7,616 nt of DNA from Comamonas sp. lk (GTDB taxonomy: Bacteria > Pseudomonadota > Gammaproteobacteria > Burkholderiales > Burkholderiaceae_C): contig CAMDHL010000096.1 in assembly GCA_945898105.1 (NCBI GenBank), forward strand, positions 1 to 7,616, given 5' to 3'. The notes under the pieces are model-generated. The model did no database searches and was not told the origin of the DNA. It saw nothing but the letters and a program-made list of their open reading frames with translations. Shown here in pieces: positions 1 to 6,386 of this stretch (the first letter of the stretch is position 1; every line of letters starts with the position of its first letter). The position numbers and the translations under genes are program-made.

Positions 1-1331
1 CGCCCGTGGTAGGCCATATTGAGCTGCAAACCACGCTTTTGGTTGGCCAGAGTCATCACAGCGCCCACGTACTCTTGCGGCATGTAAAGGTGAACCGTCA
101 CGATGGGTTCGCGGATTTCGTCCAACTTGCCCTGGTCGGGCATCTTGGACGGGTTTTCAACCATGCGCACTTCACCATCGGCCTGCACTACCTGATAGAC
201 CACGCTAGGGGCCGTGGTGATCAGGTCCTGGTCAAACTCGCGCTCCAGGCGCTCCTGCACGATCTCCATGTGCAACAGGCCCAGAAAGCCGCAGCGAAAA
301 CCAAAACCCAAAGCCTGCGACACCTCGGGCTCGTAATGCAGCGAAGCATCATTGAGTTTGAGCTTTTCCAGGCTGTCGCGCAGACCTTCGTACTGGTTGG
401 CCTCGGTCGGGTACAAGCCCGCAAAGACCTGGGGCTGTATTTCCTTAAAGCCTGGCAAGGCTTCGGTAGCCGTGGCAGCCGCGCCACCGGTGCCGGGCTT
501 GACCAGCGTCACCGTATCGCCCACTTTGGCCGCCTGCAGTTCACGGATACCCGCAATGATGTAGCCGACCTGGCCCGCCTCCAGGCTCTCACGGGGCAAG
601 TTGGCGGGTGTGAACACGCCCAGGGTGTCGGCGTTGTACATCGCACCGGTGGCCATCATCTTGATCTTCTCGCCCCGCCCCAGACGTCCATCCACCACCC
701 GCACCAGCATCACGACGCCTACATAGCTGTCAAACCAGCTATCAATAATCATGGCACGCAAGGGGCCTTGCGGATTGCCTTTAGGCGCCGGCACCTTGGC
801 CACGATGGCCTCCAAAATTTCATCAATGCCCATGCCGGTTTTGGCGGAGCAGGGAATGGCTTCGGTAGCGTCAATGCCAATCACGTCCTCAATCTCGGAG
901 CGCGCGTTGTCCGGATCGGCATTGGGCAAATCCATCTTATTAAGCACCGGCACTACCTCGACGCCCAACTCCAAAGCCGTATAACAATTGGCAACAGTCT
1001 GTGCCTCCACGCCCTGGCTGGCATCGACGACCAGCAGCGCACCTTCGCATGCCGACAGCGAGCGGCTGACCTCGTAAGAGAAGTCCACATGGCCAGGGGT
1101 GTCGATCAGATTAAGGTCGTAGACCTGCCCATCTTTGGCCTTGTACTGCAAGGCGGCGGTCTGGGCCTTGATAGTTATCCCCCGCTCTTTCTCAATGTCC
1201 ATGGAGTCCAAAACCTGGGCCTCCATATCGCGCGCCTCGAGCCCGCCGCAACGTTGAATCAGGCGATCGGCGAGCGTTGATTTGCCATGATCAATATGGG
1301 CAATGATGGAAAAATTTCTGATGTGTTGCAT
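1..1331 (-). CDS. lepA: Elongation factor 4 (LepA), N-terminal 443 residues, cut by window edge
   Basis: Translation GTPase of the LepA/EF4 family, which acts on the ribosome; back-translocation and a role in initiation or 30S assembly have both been proposed. The reading frame starts at ATG 1329-1331 ([19 protein letters not shown], the family's typical start) and stays open to the left edge, ending in MAYHG. All GTPase motifs are visible: G1 AHIDHGKST at about residues 11-19, G2 RGIT at 50-53, G3 DTPGH at 77-81, G4 NKMD at 131-134 and G5 SAK near 162. The EF-G-like domains II and III follow, then the segment with PQEYVGAVM that belongs to domain V. The family is usually about 600 residues, so roughly 155 residues including the LepA-specific C-terminal domain lie outside. 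No Shine-Dalgarno sequence precedes the ATG; the mRNA instead carries CCUCCCCC. An intrinsic terminator lies 43 bases upstream. Identity is certain; only its regulation is unclear. Confidence 0.97.
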   Translation of the reverse strand, partial: MQHIRNFSIIAHIDHGKSTLADRLIQRCGGLEARDMEAQVLDSMDIEKERGITIKAQTAALQYKAKDGQVYDLNLIDTPGHVDFSYEVSRSLSACEGALLVVDASQGVEAQTVANCYTALELGVEVVPVLNKMDLPNADPDNARSEIEDVIGIDATEAIPCSAKTGMGIDEILEAIVAKVPAPKGNPQGPLRAMIIDSWFDSYVGVVMLVRVVDGRLGRGEKIKMMATGAMYNADTLGVFTPANLPRESLEAGQVGYIIAGIRELQAAKVGDTVTLVKPGTGGAAATATEALPGFKEIQPQVFAGLYPTEANQYEGLRDSLEKLKLNDASLHYEPEVSQALGFGFRCGFLGLLHMEIVQERLEREFDQDLITTAPSVVYQVVQADGEVRMVENPSKMPDQGKLDEIREPIVTVHLYMPQEYVGAVMTLANQKRGLQLNMAYHG

Positions 1332-1374
1332 CAAGGGGGAGGTTCAAGAGATTGAATTGAAAAGGCTATGGCAG

Positions 1375-1406
1375 AAAAAAGGGCGCGTCGGATGAACGAC
1401 GCGCCC
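1375..1406 (-). terminator. Strong intrinsic terminator (or attenuator) upstream of lepA
   Basis: Read on the minus strand, GGGCGCGTCG (1397-1406), a six-base loop and CGACGCGCCC (1381-1390) form a perfect 10-bp GC-rich stem, followed directly by six T (1375-1380). This is a textbook Rho-independent terminator. It stops transcription arriving from the protease gene or from a promoter within the gap. Because only 43 bases separate it from the lepA ATG, either lepA has a promoter squeezed into those 43 bases or this is a conditional attenuator in the lepA leader. Confidence 0.9.
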
Positions 1407-1446
1407 TGAACCAACAATCTTTGGCAACTGCGAAAGCTGGAACTTC

Positions 1447-1452
1447 ATTGTA
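1447..1452 (-). promoter_or_regulatory. Possible -10 element of a short leader RNA or lepA transcript
   Basis: The minus strand reads TACAAT, one base from the sigma-70 consensus TATAAT. No good -35 hexamer lies 16-18 bases upstream. A transcript starting about seven bases downstream would run roughly 65 nt to the end of the T tract of the terminator at 1375-1406. This would be either a small RNA or an attenuated lepA leader. The call rests on one hexamer and is weak. Confidence 0.25.
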
Positions 1453-1498
1453 GGGAAAAAGCGTAAAACGACGAGGTCACACATAGGCTAGGGCACAT

Positions 1499-1514
1499 GT
1501 TGTCGATCAACAAC
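1499..1514. repeat. 16-base near-palindrome next to the DnaA boxes
   Basis: The plus strand reads GTTGTCGATCAACAAC. Seven of the eight symmetric base pairs match; only the pair 1504/1509 does not. It ends seven bases before the first DnaA box. Such a dyad is typical of an operator for a dimeric regulator, but I cannot name a protein for it. Confidence 0.4.
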
Positions 1515-1521
1515 AACCGAT

Positions 1522-1566
1522 TTATTCACAAGTTATGCACAGTTTGTAAGCAAAGCGTGTGAATAA
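1522..1566. promoter_or_regulatory. Cluster of three consensus DnaA boxes
   Basis: Three perfect matches to the high-affinity DnaA box TTATNCACA lie within 45 bases: TTATTCACA at 1522-1530 (plus), TTATGCACA at 1533-1541 (plus) and TTATTCACA on the minus strand at 1558-1566. The first two are direct repeats two bases apart; the third faces them across a 16-base gap. Three full matches this close together are very unlikely by chance. An AT-rich region with near-IHF sites follows on the right. What is seen is the boxes. The inference is that DnaA binds here, for titration or reactivation (datA- or DARS-like), for control of lepA or the neighbouring protease gene, or, less likely, for initiation. 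No dnaA, dnaN, gyrB or rpmH gene is in view to suggest the normal chromosomal origin. Confidence 0.7.
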
Positions 1567-1634
1567 GGTGTTGATGGTATGTGCAGCACTCGAAGGCATT
1601 CCATATCGCGAATTTTATGAATTACTTTATTACC

Positions 1635-1685
1635 AAAAATTGATTTTTTGCGACTTCATTCTAACTAATGCGTTAATCAATTTTT
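1635..1685. repeat. Exact 11-base inverted repeat in an AT-rich stretch
   Basis: AAAAATTGATT at 1635-1645 and its exact reverse complement AATCAATTTTT at 1675-1685 are separated by 29 bases. Each arm begins with the AATCAA half of the IHF consensus WATCAANNNNTTR and misses the remaining TTR by one base. The stretch could be a pair of bending sites or an easily melted element beside the DnaA boxes. Confidence 0.5.
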
Positions 1686-1705
1686 ATGACTCCCAAGTCC
1701 GCGAA

Positions 1706-1719
1706 CCCCTTTTTAGGGG
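1706..1719. repeat. Small CCCCT/AGGGG hairpin
   Basis: CCCCT (1706-1710) and AGGGG (1715-1719) enclose four T, giving a 5-bp stem. On the plus strand it is followed by CTTTACC, and on the minus strand by TTCGC, so neither side has a convincing T tract. It may be a weak terminator remnant. Confidence 0.3.
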
Positions 1720-1763
1720 CTTTACCACCACAATCTCAAGGAGAGTACGAGACGAAGAACACG

Positions 1764-1791
1764 AATGCGCCCGCTTAACGTGGGGCGCATT
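1764..1791 (-). terminator. Probable weak terminator after the protease gene
   Basis: AATGCGCCC (1764-1772) and GGGCGCATT (1783-1791) form a perfect 9-bp stem with a ten-base loop. It begins two bases after the protease stop codon. On the minus strand the following bases are CGTGTTCTTCGTC, only moderately T-rich, so termination may be incomplete or the hairpin may simply protect the mRNA 3' end. Confidence 0.45.
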
Positions 1792-1793
1792 GC

Positions 1794-3266
1794 TTAGTTG
1801 CCAGGCTTAATCAAAGCGTATTGCGTCCAATCACCCCTGCGGAAAAGCACATTGATTGCCTTGGACTTATCCAATTTAGCGACCAGTGCTTCGAATTCTT
1901 TCACCGAGGTGATTTCGACATTGGCCATGGCCAAAATAACGTCGCCTTCGCGCAAGCCAGCACGCCCCGCCGCCTCGGCGACCGCTTCGACGCGCACCCC
2001 GCCTTTGACCCGCAGCTCTTTCTTCTGGGATTCCGTCAGCTCACTCACGGTCAAGCCCAGCGCCTGCCCAGCAGTGACTTTAGGTTTTGCTTCTGCGGGC
2101 GGCGCCTTGGCCACTGTTTTCTCGGCTTCTATCTCGGCGACGGTAACCGATAGTTCCTTGTTCGTGCCGCGACGCTGGACCGTCAGGCTCGATTTGGTGC
2201 CCGGTTTAATCTCGCCCACGATCCGTGGCAGATCAATCGACTTCTCGATGGGCTTGCCATTGAAACGCAAAATAATATCCCCTGGCTCCACCCCGGCCTT
2301 GTCGGCCGGCGCACCGGCTTCAACGCTGGTTACCAATGCGCCCTGAGCCTTCGCCAAGCCCAAAGATTCAGCAAGTTCTTTGCTGACCGGTGCAATACCC
2401 ACGCCGATACGCCCCCTGGAAACCCGCCCCTGGCTACGTAACTGCTCGACCACCCGCACCGCCTCATCCATAGGTATGGAAAACGAAATACCCATAAAGC
2501 CGCCCGAGCGCGAATAGATTTGGCTGTTAATACCCACCACCTCGCCACGCATGTTTATTAGGGGGCCACCCGAGTTGCCGGGGTTAATGGCCACATCCGT
2601 CTGGATAAAGGGGAGGTAATCGGTGTCGTCGGTATAACGTTGTTTGGCGCTGACGATACCCGCAGTGACGGTACTTTCAAAGCCGAAGGGAGAACCAATG
2701 GCCATCACCCACTCGCCTACTTTCAGGCGCGCGACATCGCCCACTTTGACCGGCGTCAGACCGGTTGCCTCGATTTTCACCAGCGCGACATCGCTGCGCT
2801 TGTCAGCACCGATGATCTTGGCTTTGAATTCGCGCTTGTCCGTCAAAGTAACAAACACCTCATCCGCGCCATCGATGACATGGGCATTGGTCATGATCAG
2901 CCCGTCTTGCGAAAAAATAAAACCTGACCCTACGCCACGCGGCACCTCCTCTTCAGGCGCAGACCGGTTAGAGCGCGGCGCTTGCTTGGGCACATTGGGC
3001 ATGGGCAGCCCAAAGCGGCGGAAAAACTCCAACATTTCCTCCTCGCCTGGCCCTGCGGATTGCTGGCGACTGGAGACTTTTTGCAAGGTACGTATGTTCA
3101 CTACCGAAGGACCGACCTGCTCGACCAGATCGGTGAAATCAGGCAAGGCGCGCGCCTGGGCGTGCACAGCCTGCGCGGGCAAAGCCGCCATGATCAGTGC
3201 CAGCAGTACAGCGGGCAGGCTAGCGCGCCAACGGCCAAAACCAGGTAATGCAACCATGAATCTCAT
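1794..3266 (-). CDS. mucD: Periplasmic Do-family serine protease/chaperone (DegP/HtrA, MucD type)
   Basis: HtrA-family endoprotease that degrades or refolds damaged proteins in the periplasm. From the ATG at 3264-3266 the product has 490 residues. It has a signal peptide with an arginine-containing start, a hydrophobic core (LPAVLLALIMAAL) and an AQA or VHA cleavage site. A trypsin-like domain follows with the complete triad: His129 in TNAHV, Asp159 in SDVAL and Ser232 in GNSGGP. PDZ1 lies at about 288-378 and PDZ2 at about 402-483, joined by a lysine/alanine-rich linker. The start at 3266 is chosen because GGGAG lies seven bases upstream and it yields a normal signal peptide. An in-frame ATG at 3332 would add 22 residues but has no ribosome binding site; ATG 3257 is another option. 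In related genomes this gene follows rpoE-rseA-rseB, which are absent here. The spacer upstream is 144 bases, so it may have its own promoter. The symbol reflects the MucD-like context; degP or degQ would also be used. Confidence 0.94.
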   Translation of the reverse strand: MRFMVALPGFGRWRASLPAVLLALIMAALPAQAVHAQARALPDFTDLVEQVGPSVVNIRTLQKVSSRQQSAGPGEEEMLEFFRRFGLPMPNVPKQAPRSNRSAPEEEVPRGVGSGFIFSQDGLIMTNAHVIDGADEVFVTLTDKREFKAKIIGADKRSDVALVKIEATGLTPVKVGDVARLKVGEWVMAIGSPFGFESTVTAGIVSAKQRYTDDTDYLPFIQTDVAINPGNSGGPLINMRGEVVGINSQIYSRSGGFMGISFSIPMDEAVRVVEQLRSQGRVSRGRIGVGIAPVSKELAESLGLAKAQGALVTSVEAGAPADKAGVEPGDIILRFNGKPIEKSIDLPRIVGEIKPGTKSSLTVQRRGTNKELSVTVAEIEAEKTVAKAPPAEAKPKVTAGQALGLTVSELTESQKKELRVKGGVRVEAVAEAAGRAGLREGDVILAMANVEITSVKEFEALVAKLDKSKAINVLFRRGDWTQYALIKPGN

Positions 3267-3410
3267 TCTCCAACTCCCAACAAAAAAACGCAGCACTGTA
3301 GGCATCCTAGGCGCCCCTGTAACTTCAGCCATCTGGGATCAGAGGACCAAAAATCAAGGCACCGTCCAAAACTTTACATCATGCCCAAGACCCGTCCAGG
3401 CAATCGTCGA

Positions 3411-3869
3411 TTAAAACCCTTGTTTGCCGAGTCCACGGCCATGCCCCTGCTCAATATGGGCGACCAGTGCACGACGAAATGCCGTCCATCCAACACCCTG
3501 ATGCACTGCAGGCCCTGCAAGCAAGCATTGCACAAGCCCACCACTGCTCGCCAAGCGCAGCACAGTAAAACCTGGCAAGGCCACAAGCCATTGCACGTTG
3601 CACGCGTCCTCCTGCGGCCAGCCAGACCAATACCATGCTGTGCCATTCCACTCCAAGGTACCACGAGGCGTTTGCCACCAAGCCACTGCCGCAAGACAAA
3701 AAATCAGGCCGAAAAGCAGGGCCAGTGCGCACAAGGATGGAGGATCGCTGCCTTGTAGGCCCACTGATACCAGCACTGCAAAATTTAAGAGGCCCAGCCC
3801 CAGCATCAAGCCTGCATGGGTGCGGGTGCGGCCGAACTGAAGACTGGCAGGAGGCGCCTGACTTAACAA
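3411..3869 (-). CDS. Small membrane protein resembling YgfX/CptA
   Basis: 152 residues. There are two likely transmembrane helices at about 19-38 and 45-65, then a soluble tail with GTLEWNGTAW (70-79), FTVLRLASSGG (101-111) and FRRALV (131-136). This order, a helical hairpin followed by G-L-W-G-W, L-R-L-x(3)-GG and a W...RRAL ending, matches my memory of E. coli YgfX, the inner-membrane partner of SdhE reported as toxin CptA. The assignment is by pattern only. The start is TTG at 3867-3869, supported by GAGGGG six bases upstream; the first in-frame ATG would remove part of the N-terminal segment before the first helix. It lies 36 bases after the fabF stop codon and so is probably co-transcribed with fabF. 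No SdhE-like partner is in the window. Function here is unknown; a role in envelope homeostasis is only a guess. Confidence 0.72.
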   Translation of the reverse strand: MLSQAPPASLQFGRTRTHAGLMLGLGLLNFAVLVSVGLQGSDPPSLCALALLFGLIFCLAAVAWWQTPRGTLEWNGTAWYWSGWPQEDACNVQWLVALPGFTVLRLASSGGLVQCLLAGPAVHQGVGWTAFRRALVAHIEQGHGRGLGKQGF

Positions 3870-3905
3870 GGTGAACCCCTCGTCAACGGCAATCCTAACG
3901 CCGCC

Positions 3906-5150
3906 TTAAGCGCGTTTGAACACCAATGCGCCGTTGGTGCCGCCAAAGCCAAAATTGTTTTTCAAAGCCGCCCGGATCGGCATATCGCGCGCCTCGTTGG
4001 CGCAATAGTCCAAGTCGCATTCCGGGTCCTGGTTAAACAGGTTGATGGTCGGAGGACACTTTTGGTGGTAAAGGGCCAGCACGGTGAACACCGACTCGAG
4101 GCCACCGGCGCCACCAAGCAGGTGCCCGGTCATGGACTTGGTAGAACTGATCACGATGCGATTGGCATGCTCGCCCAGCGCCGCCTTGATGGCATTGGTC
4201 TCGTTGATATCGCCCAAGGGCGTGGACGTGCCGTGCGCATTCAGGTAATCGATGTCTTCAGGATTAAGAGATGCGTTACGCAATGCGCTCAGCATGGCGC
4301 GGCGCGGACCGTCCATGTTCGGGGCGGTCATGTGGCCGGCATCGGCGCTCATGCCAAAGCCTGCCAACTCGGCATAAATACGGGCGCCCCGCGCCTTGGC
4401 GTGTTCGTATTCTTCCAAAACCATAATGCCGCCGCCCTCGCCCAGCACAAAACCATCGCGGTCTTTGTCCCAAGGGCGCGAGGCCGTCGCCGGGTCATCG
4501 TTGCGGGTACTTAGGGCACGCATGGCGGCAAATCCGCCCACACCCAGATGGGACACCGCAGCTTCAGAACCACCTGCGACCATGACATCGGCATCGCCGT
4601 ACTCGATCATTCGACCGGCCTCGCCAATGCAGTGCAGACCGGTAGTGCAAGCGGTAGCAATCGCGATATTGGGGCCCTTGAAACCGAAGCGCATAGAAAC
4701 ATGGCCGGCCGTCATATTGATGATCGAAGCGGGGACAAAAAACGGGGAAATACGCCTCGGTCCTCGGGCGGTAAATTCGATATTGGTATGTTCGATCATG
4801 GGCAGGCCGCCGATGCCCGAGCCGATCACGCATCCAATGCGTGTGGCTTCCTCTTCGCCCAGCGCATCACCGGTGGCAAGTCCCGCATCCTCCACCGCCT
4901 GCACCGCCGCGACGATGCCGTAGTGGATAAAGGTATCCATGGCACGCGCGTCCTTGGGGCTGATATAGCGGTCCAAGTCCAACGCACGCACCTCGCCGGC
5001 AATGCGGCAAGAAAATGCGCTTGAATCAAATTTGCTGATAAGGCCGATACCCGATGTGCCCGCCAGCAGATTGGCCCAAGCCTGATCCACCGTATTGCCC
5101 ACAGGACTCACACAGCCCAAACCAGTAACTACCACACGACGACGGGACAT
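3906..5150 (-). CDS. fabF: 3-oxoacyl-[acyl-carrier-protein] synthase II (FabF)
   Basis: Condensing enzyme KAS II, which adds two carbons from malonyl-ACP to acyl-ACP during fatty acid elongation in the cytoplasm. From ATG 5148-5150 it has 414 residues (E. coli FabF has 413) and starts [20 protein letters not shown]. The active-site cysteine is Cys168 in TACTTG, and the two histidines are His306 (NAHGTSTP) and His343 ([10 protein letters not shown], with Lys338). The C-terminal glycine loop NFGFGGTN is at 399-406. Many family members read ACSTG; here it is ACTTG, a mild variation. The ATG is preferred to the GTG six bases upstream (5156) because AGG lies five bases before the ATG and the ATG gives the conserved start. 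It is separated from acpP by 142 bases with hairpins and followed by the YgfX-like gene. Confidence 0.97.
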   Translation of the reverse strand: MSRRRVVVTGLGCVSPVGNTVDQAWANLLAGTSGIGLISKFDSSAFSCRIAGEVRALDLDRYISPKDARAMDTFIHYGIVAAVQAVEDAGLATGDALGEEEATRIGCVIGSGIGGLPMIEHTNIEFTARGPRRISPFFVPASIINMTAGHVSMRFGFKGPNIAIATACTTGLHCIGEAGRMIEYGDADVMVAGGSEAAVSHLGVGGFAAMRALSTRNDDPATASRPWDKDRDGFVLGEGGGIMVLEEYEHAKARGARIYAELAGFGMSADAGHMTAPNMDGPRRAMLSALRNASLNPEDIDYLNAHGTSTPLGDINETNAIKAALGEHANRIVISSTKSMTGHLLGGAGGLESVFTVLALYHQKCPPTINLFNQDPECDLDYCANEARDMPIRAALKNNFGFGGTNGALVFKRA

Positions 5151-5193
5151 ACTCACCTGTATTAAACGTTGCGTGAATGACTAACTGCACACA

Positions 5194-5206
5194 GCGGCTT
5201 CGCCGC
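5194..5206. repeat. GC-rich hairpin in the acpP-fabF spacer
   Basis: GCGGC TTC GCCGC is a perfect 5-bp stem with a three-base loop. On the minus-strand mRNA it reads GCGGC GAA GCCGC, an unusually stable small hairpin. It lies about 45 bases before the fabF start and has no T tract, so it is more likely an mRNA processing or stability element than a terminator. Confidence 0.5.
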
Positions 5207-5212
5207 CAGAGC

Positions 5213-5252
5213 CCCCGGACGGCTTTGGAATGAGCCAGCTGCCGGGGTTTTT
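5213..5252 (+). repeat. Terminator-like hairpin oriented antisense to the fab genes
   Basis: CCCCGG (5213-5218) pairs with CCGGGG (5242-5247). Inside, GGCT (5221-5224) pairs with AGCC (5233-5236). On the plus strand the stem is followed by a run of T (5248-5252), resembling a Rho-independent terminator. No plus-strand gene precedes it, so if active it would only stop antisense transcription; on the fab mRNA it is just a hairpin. Confidence 0.35.
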
Positions 5253-5254
5253 CC

Positions 5255-5280
5255 AGAACCCAGCCGAAAAGGTGGGTTCT
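5255..5280. repeat. Eight-bp hairpin just downstream of acpP
   Basis: AGAACCCA (5255-5262) and TGGGTTCT (5273-5280) are exact reverse complements around a ten-base loop. The hairpin begins 12 bases after the acpP stop codon on the mRNA and has no T tract. Such a structure could stabilise the 3' end of a processed, highly abundant acpP message relative to fabF. That role is an inference. Confidence 0.5.
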
Positions 5281-5292
5281 AGCGCAGGCCTA

Positions 5293-5541
<249 letters not shown>

Positions 5542-5565
5542 CTAAGGGTTGTAAAACAGTCCGCA

Positions 5566-5574
5566 ATTTTACCA
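5566..5574 (-). promoter_or_regulatory. Likely acpP promoter (extended -10 element)
   Basis: The minus strand reads TGGTAAAAT, that is TG-N-TAAAAT, an extended -10 motif one base from TATAAT. No good -35 is seen, which extended -10 promoters can tolerate. Transcription would begin about 25-30 bases before the acpP ATG. A dedicated acpP promoter in the fabG-acpP spacer is known in E. coli, so the position is plausible. Confidence 0.45.
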
Positions 5575-5639
5575 GTGCGGGCGCCGACCGCTCGCAGTAG
5601 CCGCCTCGCGGACACGAAGGCGTGAAAACGGATACTACT

Positions 5640-6386
5640 TTACATATACATGCCGCCATTGACGTGCAATTCCTGGCCCGTCACATAAGCCGCTTGTGGC
5701 GAGGCCAGGTAGACCACCGCATGCGCGATGTCAGCGGGCTGGCCCAAATGCCCCAATGGGATCTGGGTCAGCAAGGCGTTTTGTTGCTCCTGGCTCAGGG
5801 AGGCGGTCATATCGGTTGCGATAAAGCCGGGGGCGATGCAATTGACGGTAATCTGGCGCGAACCCAACTCCCGGGCCAGGGCGCGAGTCATCCCTGCCAC
5901 ACCGGCTTTGGCGGCGGCGTAATTGGCCTGCCCCGGATTTCCCGAGGCCCCAACCACCGAGGTGATATTGATGATTCGGCCATAGCGCTGCTTCATCATG
6001 GGCCGCATCACGGCCCGACTCATGCGGAACACGCCCTTGAGGTTGGCGTCAATCACCGCATCCCAGTCATCATCTTTCATGCGCATGGCCAGGTTATCGC
6101 GGGTGATTCCTGCGTTGTTGACTAACACTTGCAAACCGCCCAGTTCCTTAATTACTGCATCTACCAGCGCATCGCAGGCTGCACCGTCCGTGACATTAAG
6201 TACGCGTCCCGAGCAGCCTTCGTAAGCCTCTAGCGCCCGGTTGATGCTCTGGGCACCAGCTTCGGTGGTGGCCGTTCCCACCACACGCAGGCCTTTGCGC
6301 GCCAATTCCAAGGCGATCGACGCACCAATGCCGCGCGAGGCCCCGGTCACCAAGGCCACTTGGCCCGCAAATTCAATCGAATTCAT
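5640..6386 (-). CDS. fabG: 3-oxoacyl-[acyl-carrier-protein] reductase (FabG)
   Basis: NADPH-dependent reductase of the short-chain dehydrogenase family; it reduces 3-ketoacyl-ACP to 3-hydroxyacyl-ACP in each elongation round. The 248-residue length is typical. The Rossmann cofactor motif TGASRGIG is at 14-21, NNAG at 90-93, and the catalytic set is Asn115, Ser143, Tyr156 and Lys160 (YAAAK). The C-terminal VTGQELHVNGGMYM is characteristic of FabG rather than a general dehydrogenase. Its ATG overlaps the fabD stop codon as ATGA (6383-6386), so the two are translationally coupled. Confidence 0.97.
   Translation of the reverse strand: MNSIEFAGQVALVTGASRGIGASIALELARKGLRVVGTATTEAGAQSINRALEAYEGCSGRVLNVTDGAACDALVDAVIKELGGLQVLVNNAGITRDNLAMRMKDDDWDAVIDANLKGVFRMSRAVMRPMMKQRYGRIINITSVVGASGNPGQANYAAAKAGVAGMTRALARELGSRQITVNCIAPGFIATDMTASLSQEQQNALLTQIPLGHLGQPADIAHAVVYLASPQAAYVTGQELHVNGGMYM

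Larger units (their letters stand above)
1332..1793. other. 462-base non-coding region between the protease gene and lepA
   Basis: No convincing gene lies here. From left to right it holds a lepA leader without a Shine-Dalgarno sequence (1332-1374), a strong minus-strand intrinsic terminator (1375-1406), a possible minus-strand -10 element (1447-1452), a 16-base near-palindrome (1499-1514), three consensus DnaA boxes (1522-1566), an AT-rich stretch (about 1600-1690) containing an 11-base inverted repeat, a CCCCT/AGGGG hairpin (1706-1719) and a 9-bp hairpin just after the protease stop codon (1764-1791). The AT-rich composition contrasts sharply with the GC-rich flanking genes. The only open frame, a GTG-started plus-strand frame at 1559-1810, begins inside a DnaA box and resembles nothing I recognise. 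Confidence 0.8.

Noticed and set aside
6..1280. Long plus-strand frame of 424 codons opposite lepA
   Set aside because: The minus strand encodes unmistakable LepA with all GTPase motifs; the plus frame is a codon-bias shadow of it.
1500..1690. Main chromosomal origin of replication
   Set aside because: Only three DnaA boxes are seen and no dnaA, dnaN, gyrB, rpmH or parAB genes flank the site; a DnaA-binding regulatory or titration site fits better.
1559..1810. Plus-strand 83-codon frame starting with GTG
   Set aside because: It starts inside a DnaA box, has no clear ribosome binding site, runs through two hairpins, overlaps the 3' end of the protease gene and resembles no family I know.
3267..3332. 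A 22-residue N-terminal extension of the protease
   Set aside because: The ATG at 3332 has no Shine-Dalgarno sequence and would put a long segment before the signal peptide, whereas ATG 3266 has GGGAG seven bases upstream.
2644..3414. Plus-strand 256-codon frame opposite the protease gene
   Set aside because: It is antisense to the Do-type protease and has low-complexity shadow composition with no recognisable domain.
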